8,885 nt of DNA from the NCBI GenBank assembly GCA_002685655.1, contig NYXM01000193.1, forward strand, positions 1 to 8,885, read 5' to 3'. Position numbers and translations under genes: made by a program. Under the pieces are notes generated by a model. The model was not told the DNA's origin and did no database searches. It worked only from the letters and a program-made list of their open reading frames with translations. Positions 1 to 5,140 of the stretch are shown in pieces (positions within the stretch are counted from its first letter, which is position 1; every line of letters starts with the position of its first letter). Source of the stretch: Planctomycetaceae bacterium. Its GTDB lineage: Bacteria > Planctomycetota > Planctomycetia > Pirellulales > Pirellulaceae.

Positions 1-66
1 ACCACGGTGAGTCCGAGAGTTGCGGCGATGGCGACAGAGTTCATCCGTCGCACCAATGGCATGTAA
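1..66 (+). CDS. C-terminal end of an unidentified upstream gene (partial)
   Basis: The frame beginning at base 1 is open and ends in TAA at 64-66. It gives a 21-residue tail that ends EFIRRTNGM. The stop lies 13 bases before the next start codon, and that gene's Shine-Dalgarno sequence lies just past the stop, which is typical of two genes in one transcript. Too little is left to name a product. The main alternative is that this is non-coding leader DNA that happens to be open for 21 codons, which is not statistically remarkable. The call therefore rests mainly on the operon-like spacing. Confidence 0.45.
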   Translation, partial: TTVSPRVAAMATEFIRRTNGM

Positions 67-68
67 GC

Positions 69-72
69 GAGG
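69..72 (+). promoter_or_regulatory. Ribosome binding site that fixes the start of the thiamine-diphosphate enzyme
   Basis: GAGG ends 7 bases before the ATG at 80, which is good Shine-Dalgarno spacing. It favours the ATG at 80 over the in-frame TTG at 20 and ATG at 56. Neither of those gives family-like sequence: the 20 residues they would add are Arg/Ser-rich, and they overlap the end of the upstream frame. Confidence 0.6.
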
Positions 73-79
73 TCGATCC

Positions 80-1714
80 ATGACGGTAGCCGATGTTTTG
101 GTAGCGGAATTGCGGGAACGGGGAGTAACGTCGGTTGCCACATTGAACGGCCACGGACTGGATCCTTTCTATCTCGCCTGTCAACGAGGAGGGATGCGGG
201 TCATCGGCGTCCGCAACGAACAGGCGGCCGGCTACATGGCAGAGGTCACCGGACGGCTGAGTCGCAGAGTGGGTGTGTGCGCGGTCAGCGGCGCTGTGGC
301 GCACGCAAACGCACTGACCGGAGTCCTAAATGCTGCGTTGGACGGTGCCCCGATGTTACTGATCACCGGCATCACGCCCCTGGCCCGTCTCGGATACGGG
401 GATTTTCAAGACTTCAACCCAGTCCCCATGGCAGCTCCGATTTGCAAATACGCACGGCTCGTCGACGCACCGGAGCAAATCGGCCAGATCGTGCACGAGG
501 CGTTCGTTGCGGCCACGTCCGGACGGCCGGGTCCGGTGCATCTGGCGTTGCCGATGGATGTGGCGGCAGCGGAAATTGACGTGGCGAGCGTACCGAGGTC
601 CCAGGTGCGATCGGGTGACGTCAGACCGACAGGCGCGGCGGAGAAGCAGTCGATCGATGAGGCGGTCCAGTTGATCGGGCGCGCCGAACATCCCGTCCTT
701 GTTGCGGGCAGCGGCGTCTATTACGCAGGCGGTGAGCAAGTCCTTGCTGAGTTTGCCGACCAACAACAGATCCCCACTGTCGTACCGATCTGGGATCGCG
801 GCACCATTGTCGAGCCGGCCGGTACATTTATGGGAGTCGTGGGAGCCGCCTCGGGCGGCGCCCGACTGTTGCCCGATGCAGACCTGATCATCTTGGCAGG
901 TGCTGAGTTCGATTACCGCGTCGGCCAACTGTCGCCCCCTATCGTGCGCGAGGACGCTTCGGTGATTCGGATCCATGCGGACGAGTTGCGTCTGCGGCGC
1001 GGACGGGAGATGTCACTCAGCATCCAGGGCTCACCTCGGACAATACTCGCTCAATTGACTGAAGCCTGCCGCAGCGCAGGGTGCAAGCCGACCGGCGTTT
1101 GGTTGGCAGAAGCTGCACGACGCCGTGACGAGTATCGACAGCGTTGCCTGGCGGCTGCGGACAAGTTGCCCGCTGGATTGAATGGGCGCGACGTGGTCCT
1201 CGACATCCTCGAAGTGCTCAGCGATGATTCTCTGTTGCTCGTCGACGGAGGCAACATCGGCCAATGGTTCCACCAGTTATTGCCTGGCCGCTATCCCGGT
1301 CATTGGGTAACTTGCGGTGCTAGTGGCGTCGTTGGCTGGGGAGTTCCCGGCGCGATGGCCGCCCGCGCACTCCATCCTGACCGCCCAGTGATCCTGCTCT
1401 CAGGCGACGGCTCGTTCACTTTCACTATTGCCGAGCTGGAATGCGCCGCGCGACAAGGCCTTGCCTTCGTCGCCGTCGTTGCTGACGACCAGCAGTGGGG
1501 GATTTCGGTGTCGGGTCACGTACGAGATTACGGCGCACCGCTCTACAGCTTGCTCGGCCCCACACGATTGGACACCGTTGCCGAGGGTTTCGGCTGCCGG
1601 GGTGTGCGGGTCGAGAAAAGAGAGCAGTTGCCCGGTGCCTTACGTGCTGCTCTCTCCGCCGACGTTCCGACGGTGATCCACGTTCCTATCAGGCCAAGCT
1701 GCCCCGGCGACTGA
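80..1714 (+). CDS. Thiamine-diphosphate-dependent enzyme, acetolactate synthase-like
   Basis: This 544-residue protein has the three-domain layout of the acetolactate synthase/pyruvate oxidase/benzoylformate decarboxylase superfamily. The N-terminal pyrimidine-binding domain (about 1-170) carries the conserved catalytic glutamate E47 in RNEQAAGYMA, which activates the cofactor. A central Rossmann-like domain (about 190-330) contains HPVLVAGSGVYYAGG. The C-terminal diphosphate-binding domain (about 370-544) has the metal and cofactor motif G442-D443-G444-S445, closing at D469-D470 in VADDQQWGIS. The length is normal for the family, and it is probably a soluble cytoplasmic decarboxylase or carboligase. 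The usual NN closing the motif is DD here, so the second metal ligand would be Asp rather than Asn. No acetolactate synthase small subunit is visible nearby, so a role in branched-chain amino-acid synthesis is not supported and the substrate is unknown. It probably shares a transcript with the gene ending at 66. Confidence 0.9.
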   Translation: MTVADVLVAELRERGVTSVATLNGHGLDPFYLACQRGGMRVIGVRNEQAAGYMAEVTGRLSRRVGVCAVSGAVAHANALTGVLNAALDGAPMLLITGITPLARLGYGDFQDFNPVPMAAPICKYARLVDAPEQIGQIVHEAFVAATSGRPGPVHLALPMDVAAAEIDVASVPRSQVRSGDVRPTGAAEKQSIDEAVQLIGRAEHPVLVAGSGVYYAGGEQVLAEFADQQQIPTVVPIWDRGTIVEPAGTFMGVVGAASGGARLLPDADLIILAGAEFDYRVGQLSPPIVREDASVIRIHADELRLRRGREMSLSIQGSPRTILAQLTEACRSAGCKPTGVWLAEAARRRDEYRQRCLAAADKLPAGLNGRDVVLDILEVLSDDSLLLVDGGNIGQWFHQLLPGRYPGHWVTCGASGVVGWGVPGAMAARALHPDRPVILLSGDGSFTFTIAELECAARQGLAFVAVVADDQQWGISVSGHVRDYGAPLYSLLGPTRLDTVAEGFGCRGVRVEKREQLPGALRAALSADVPTVIHVPIRPSCPGD

Positions 1715-1740
1715 TCCCCTCTCGCTGGCGAGTCACAGAA

Positions 1741-1754
1741 GTTGGACGTCCAAC
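1741..1754. repeat. Perfect 14-bp palindrome in the convergent gap
   Basis: GTTGGACGTCCAAC equals its own reverse complement. It lies 26 bp after the stop of the thiamine-diphosphate enzyme gene. A shorter dyad, CTCGC-TG-GCGAG, lies between the stop and this palindrome. Neither is followed by a T-run, so neither is a textbook intrinsic terminator. A factor-binding site or an atypical bidirectional terminator is possible. Confidence 0.5.
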
Positions 1755-1771
1755 AGCTCTTTGATAACTTG

Positions 1772-1802
1772 GCTTTGAGGCAGGCTCGTGCTTCGTCAAA
1801 GC
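1772..1802. terminator. Possible hairpin between the convergent genes
   Basis: GCTTTGA at 1772-1778 and TCAAAGC at 1796-1802 form a perfect 7-bp stem around a 17-nt loop. It starts 23 bp past the stop of the minus-strand channel gene and 57 bp past the stop of the plus-strand enzyme gene, where a terminator for either would be expected. There is no U-tract on either side and the loop is large, so this is a weak call. The rest of 1715-1824 shows nothing coding. Confidence 0.25.
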
Positions 1803-1824
1803 AATGGCCATTCTGACCGCCACC

Positions 1825-3540
1825 TCACTGGATTGCCCACCCTAAGGCCCGATGCAAGCGAAACTGAGCCGCATTGTAATCAACCACGGTGCGGACGTAC
1901 TCTCGGCGAGCCTGGTCAAGGGCTTGAATCGACTGAAGTGCTTCGATTGGCAAGCCCACGCCCTCTTTAATCCGATTCGTGTTGCGATCGTAAGACTCGG
2001 TCGCAGCTTTGACGGCAGATTCGGCGACTACAATTTGCCCTTTTCTCGACCGAACTTGTGCGTGCGCAACAGTGATCTCTCGCGCAATTTGGTCCATCAA
2101 ACGAACTTCTTGTAGCTGTCGCTGCTCGTAGACAGACCATCGCTCATCACGCGCCGCACGCTCGCCGAAGCCGAAGTTTCGCAATTCCCAATAAGCAACG
2201 GCGTCGAAATCAAAGCGGTGTCGCGAATTGCGAACGTCTCTGCCTAAGCCACCACCGAAGGAACTTTCGCTCATTCCCAACAAAACGCTCGGCAACAACG
2301 GCGCGTAGCGTTCGCGCTCGTATCGATTGACAGCTTCACAAACGAGGTGACGTGCCTCATCCAATTCGGGGCGATTTGACAAACCAATTGCCAGCAGTTC
2401 GCGGGACTCCAGGTCCGGTTCGATTAAATGCAGCGGCACGACAACTGGTTCGGTGGGGACAATCCGCGTGTAAGGATCTGCGCTGAGCGCTTCCACAAGG
2501 CGAGCGTTTGCCACATCGACCGCCTCCTCGGCACGAGCCGTGTCGTTCGTACGAATTGCTGCCTCGGTCTTCGCTCGGTCAGCATCCGCTTGAGGCCCCT
2601 GGCCCGTGTCGGCAAAAGTTTTCGTCAGCTCCGCAAGTTCGTTGGCATTGACAAGCGTCTCGTTTGCCACGGCCCGAAGCTGTTCAGATTTCAGCAACTC
2701 CAGGTAGGCCAGCGCACCTTCGAGCAGCGTGTCGTTGACCGCTGCGTCAACGGCGTGGCTGCGCGCGGATGTGGCGTGTTCGTTGATACGCGGTTGGAAG
2801 ATCGCGTCCGTCGCGTGAAACTGTGCTACGACACCCGGCACCGGCGTCGTGCCGGCACCAACAGCACCGACACCAAGACCGCCTTGCAGTGACGAACGAT
2901 CGATATCGACAATAGAGCCATCCGATGCCTGAAGGTTGCCATCGTGATGGTGATAGCTAATGCCAGCACGGATCGATGGGACCCACAGAACCTTTGCAGC
3001 CGCCAGACGGGCATAAGCTTCATCGTACCTTGCCGCTGCGTGCGCCACGACGGGGCTTTGACCCGACACAATCGCAAGCGTCGAGGTCAGGTCAAGTTCC
3101 ATTGTTGGCGGACCCGCGTGAACGATCGCCTCACGACCGTCCTGGCCCATCGCTTCAGCGACGCTTTTCGGTCGCAAGCCTTCCACCGAACTGACAACTG
3201 CTGGATCCGCCACAGGCACCAGCTGATCGGGTTGTACTGAAACCTGCATGGACGCCAAGCAAACTGATGCACGGTTTTCCGCGACCGTTGGTAGCGGCAA
3301 CCGCTGCAATCGGACGACGGCGGGGGCCTCTTCTCTAGAGGGCGAAGCTGAACTGCTTTTCAAGAGTGCCGTTGCTGGCAGTGTTTGCCGAGATTTCAGG
3401 AGAAAGGATTCCTGACCTTGTTTCTGAGCTGACGGCCCCGCGAGCTGTGGCCCGGCGCAGCCTGCCATTGCAGCTATCGCCGTGCAACAAGCTCCTGTGA
3501 CGAGTCGTTTAAGCGACGACGACTTGTGGCGACGTTTCAT
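1825..3540 (-). CDS. TolC-family outer-membrane efflux channel (lipoprotein)
   Basis: This 571-residue protein is likely the outer-membrane exit duct of the tripartite efflux system encoded here. The N-terminus is basic (MKRRHK), then hydrophobic, then has a lipobox M25-A26-G27-C28, so it is probably processed and lipidated at C28. Residues 29-146 are a low-complexity linker rich in Ser, Ala, Pro and Val with no recognisable fold. The TolC-like part starts near M147 (MELDLTSTLAIV). It has two repeats of long alpha-helical hairpin with short strand segments: one around 147-360, including SYHHHDGNLQ, and a second from about 365, including LSNRPELDEARHLV. The end is GWAIQ. Most OMF proteins are about 450-500 residues, so the linker accounts for the extra length. 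The ATG lies at 3538-3540, with no clear Shine-Dalgarno sequence before it. The gene is divergent from the adaptor and pump, an uncommon arrangement since the three are usually co-directional. Confidence 0.9.
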   Translation of the reverse strand: MKRRHKSSSLKRLVTGACCTAIAAMAGCAGPQLAGPSAQKQGQESFLLKSRQTLPATALLKSSSASPSREEAPAVVRLQRLPLPTVAENRASVCLASMQVSVQPDQLVPVADPAVVSSVEGLRPKSVAEAMGQDGREAIVHAGPPTMELDLTSTLAIVSGQSPVVAHAAARYDEAYARLAAAKVLWVPSIRAGISYHHHDGNLQASDGSIVDIDRSSLQGGLGVGAVGAGTTPVPGVVAQFHATDAIFQPRINEHATSARSHAVDAAVNDTLLEGALAYLELLKSEQLRAVANETLVNANELAELTKTFADTGQGPQADADRAKTEAAIRTNDTARAEEAVDVANARLVEALSADPYTRIVPTEPVVVPLHLIEPDLESRELLAIGLSNRPELDEARHLVCEAVNRYERERYAPLLPSVLLGMSESSFGGGLGRDVRNSRHRFDFDAVAYWELRNFGFGERAARDERWSVYEQRQLQEVRLMDQIAREITVAHAQVRSRKGQIVVAESAVKAATESYDRNTNRIKEGVGLPIEALQSIQALDQARREYVRTVVDYNAAQFRLHRALGWAIQ

Positions 3541-3545
3541 GCGTT

Positions 3546-3574
3546 TTTATCAGCCTATTCGCGACTATTCGAAA
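3546..3574 (-). promoter_or_regulatory. Weak sigma-70-like promoter that may give a leaderless channel mRNA
   Basis: Read on the minus strand, TTTCGA (3574-3569) and GATAAA (3551-3546) are separated by exactly 17 bases. They match the -35 and -10 consensus at 3 and 4 of 6 positions. The -10 box ends 5 bases before the channel ATG, so transcription would begin at or near the start codon. That would fit the lack of a Shine-Dalgarno sequence. Sequence support is weak and chance is a real alternative. Confidence 0.2.
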
Positions 3575-3731
3575 TCTTCCACATGAACTGCGTTTGTCAT
3601 ACGAAGTGGACAACTCGGACTTATCGTATATTTCTTCGATCCGGATCCTTCGCCAGAATCACTGGTTTGCGAACCGCAGCTACAGACGTAACAACAGGTA
3701 CAATCGGTACGCGCAATCGTGGCCGCATAGC

Positions 3732-3760
3732 TTGTGACCGAGCCCGTTGCGAACTAGTCT
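3732..3760 (+). promoter_or_regulatory. Candidate promoter for the adaptor-pump operon
   Basis: TTGTGA (3732-3737) and TAGTCT (3755-3760) have an ideal 17-bp spacer but only 4 and 3 of 6 consensus matches. The -10 box falls inside the left arm of the inverted repeat at 3754-3771, which is where a repressor operator would block polymerase. The expected transcript leader is about 48 bases. Confidence 0.25.
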
Positions 3761-3771
3761 GAGTAGACTAG
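3754..3771. promoter_or_regulatory. Operator-like inverted repeat upstream of the adaptor gene
   Basis: CTAGTCT and AGACTAG are perfect 7-bp inverted arms around a GAGT spacer, ending 43 bp before the adaptor ATG. The size and symmetry suit a dimeric TetR- or MarR-type regulator, a common control for efflux operons, but no regulator gene is present in the window to confirm this. It could also fold as a small RNA hairpin in the leader, depending on where transcription starts. Confidence 0.45.
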
Positions 3772-3814
3772 GGAAGTGTTACGCCCTGGGGTGTGTAGAT
3801 AGAAAGAGAAGAGT

Positions 3815-5134
3815 ATGACTCGCAAACGGATTGCCGTACTAATGTTAGTCCCATTGAGTCTGTTCGCCGCGGTGATCGGTTGCGGACCTACCGATGGTGT
3901 TCCGCCCGTCGCAGCTCCGGCCACTCGGTCGGTTGTCACCGTCGCGATCGAGACCAAGACGATTGAGAGAACTTCTACCCAGCCAGCAACGGTGCATGCC
4001 TTTCACGAAGCCCGTTCATTTGCCAAAGCTTCGGGTTACGTCTCTAAATTGAACGTTGACATCGGCTCGAAGGTCAGCACTGGCGACATCCTGGCAGTCA
4101 TCGATGTTCCTGAGATGGTTGCGCAATATCAACGCGAGGAAGCCGCGCTCGAGCGACTTGCCGCTAGCGTCACTCAGGCGCAAGCACACGTCGACGTTGC
4201 GAAGGCCGGTCTGGTCGCTGCCGACTCGACTCGACAACAGGCCCTGGCCGATGAGCAAAAAGCTGACGCACAGTTGAAAGCCGACGAGTCCGAACACTCG
4301 CGAGTCAGCGACTTGGTTAAGCAACGAGCCGTCGCTGATCGCCTGCTGGACGAATCCACCAACAGAAGAGACGCTTCGCACGCCGCAAGATCCGCTGCCA
4401 CGGCGACGACGGCAGCGGCGGCGGCTCATGTCGATGTTGCCAAAGCTCAACAGGCGGCAGCCGAAGCCGACCTCCTGGCGGCGCAGGCCGACGTCAAAGT
4501 TGGCAAGATGCGACTGGAAGAGCTCAAGGCGCTGATGAGCTATGCCGAACTTCGCAGCCCATTCGACGGAGTCGTTATTGAGCGACACGTCGAACTCGGG
4601 GACTTGGTTCGCAATTCACAGAACAATGTGACGACGGAGCCATTGTTCGTCATCGCTCAGGTGGACACAGTTCGCATCCGAGTCGCTATTCCCGAACGAG
4701 ATGTTCCGCTGGCGACCGTTGGTGATTCAGCTAGCATTACTCTGCAAGCGCTACCAGGTGAGACTTTCTCTGGAGTCATTGCCCGGATTGCAGGCGGCTT
4801 GGAGCAAAGCACTCGAACGATGTTGGTGGAAATCGACTTGCCGAACACCGACGGAAAACTCATCCCCGGCATGTTTGGGCAGGCAACCATCTTGCTCGAC
4901 TCGCGTGCAGACCAAGTCGCCCTACCTGCTGGAGCAGTTCGATATGACGGGAAGGGGCGGAGCTACGTCTATGTCATCGACAACGACGCAACGATCCGAG
5001 AGGTCGATGTGGTGACTGGAGTCGATGATGGACACCAAATTGAGATCACATCAGGCCTGACCGGGCACGAACATGTCGTTGGGCCTCTGCTGCATCGTCT
5101 GTCCGCCGGGCAGAAGGTCAATGTCGAAGGGTAA
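3815..5134 (+). CDS. RND efflux periplasmic adaptor (HlyD/AcrA family lipoprotein)
   Basis: This 439-residue membrane-fusion protein should join the RND pump to the TolC-like channel across the periplasm. MTRKR is followed by a hydrophobic stretch and a lipobox V20-I21-G22-C23, so it is probably lipid-anchored like AcrA. The first half of the biotinyl-lipoyl domain is around 67-100 (SGYVSKLNVDIGSKVSTGD). An Ala-rich alpha-helical coiled-coil hairpin fills about 102-240. The second lipoyl half follows at A244 (AELRSPFDGVVIERHVELGD). Beta-barrel and membrane-proximal domains make up the rest, including the segment LIPGMFGQATILL and the segment VYVIDNDATIREVDVVTG. The length is slightly above the roughly 400 usual for AcrA. 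The start at 3815 is preceded by a purine-rich AGAAAGAGAAGAG tract (3801-3813) that can act as a ribosome binding site. The pump gene follows after 6 bases, so the two are almost certainly co-transcribed. Confidence 0.93.
   Translation: MTRKRIAVLMLVPLSLFAAVIGCGPTDGVPPVAAPATRSVVTVAIETKTIERTSTQPATVHAFHEARSFAKASGYVSKLNVDIGSKVSTGDILAVIDVPEMVAQYQREEAALERLAASVTQAQAHVDVAKAGLVAADSTRQQALADEQKADAQLKADESEHSRVSDLVKQRAVADRLLDESTNRRDASHAARSAATATTAAAAAHVDVAKAQQAAAEADLLAAQADVKVGKMRLEELKALMSYAELRSPFDGVVIERHVELGDLVRNSQNNVTTEPLFVIAQVDTVRIRVAIPERDVPLATVGDSASITLQALPGETFSGVIARIAGGLEQSTRTMLVEIDLPNTDGKLIPGMFGQATILLDSRADQVALPAGAVRYDGKGRSYVYVIDNDATIREVDVVTGVDDGHQIEITSGLTGHEHVVGPLLHRLSAGQKVNVEG
5126..5131 (+). promoter_or_regulatory. 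Ribosome binding site of the RND pump inside the adaptor's last codons
   Basis: GAAGGG ends 9 bases before the ATG at 5141 and lies in the final codons of the adaptor gene, just before its TAA. This supports the ATG at 5141 as the pump start and translational coupling of adaptor and pump. Confidence 0.55.
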
Positions 5135-5140
5135 TTAAGT

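Larger units (their letters stand above)
3541..3814. promoter_or_regulatory. Divergent control region between channel and adaptor-pump genes
   Basis: This 274-bp gap must contain promoters in both directions, because the flanking starts point away from each other. Visible elements are a 10-bp periodic direct repeat TATTCG/TATTCG (3556-3561 and 3566-3571) near the channel start, a perfect palindrome GATCCGGATC (3638-3647), a GGTAC repeat with 9-bp period (3697-3701 and 3706-3710) with CAATCG copies (3701-3706 and 3714-3719), and the long inverted repeat at 3754-3771. I see no convincing gene here and no regulator gene adjacent, so any transcription factor acting here is probably encoded elsewhere. 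Confidence 0.6.

Noticed and set aside
20..79. N-terminal extension of the thiamine-diphosphate enzyme from TTG at 20 or ATG at 56
   Set aside because: The extra residues are unlike the family's N-terminus, and a proper GAGG site sits just before the ATG at 80.
356..976. 206-codon open frame on the minus strand
   Set aside because: It is antisense to the thiamine-diphosphate enzyme, which has clear family motifs in the plus frame; the opposite translation is Arg/His/Asp-rich and motif-free.
3697..3719. GGTAC and CAATCG short direct repeats
   Set aside because: Copies are only 5-6 bp long and could arise by chance; I list them as components of the control region but make no separate claim.
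3526..3762. 78-codon plus-strand frame across the divergent region
   Set aside because: No ribosome binding site, it overlaps the channel gene start, and its composition is Thr/Arg-rich with no domain; regulatory DNA is the better explanation.
4016..4588. 190-codon open frame on the minus strand
   Set aside because: It is antisense to the coiled-coil part of the adaptor; the repetitive Ala-rich plus-strand codons suppress stops on the other strand.
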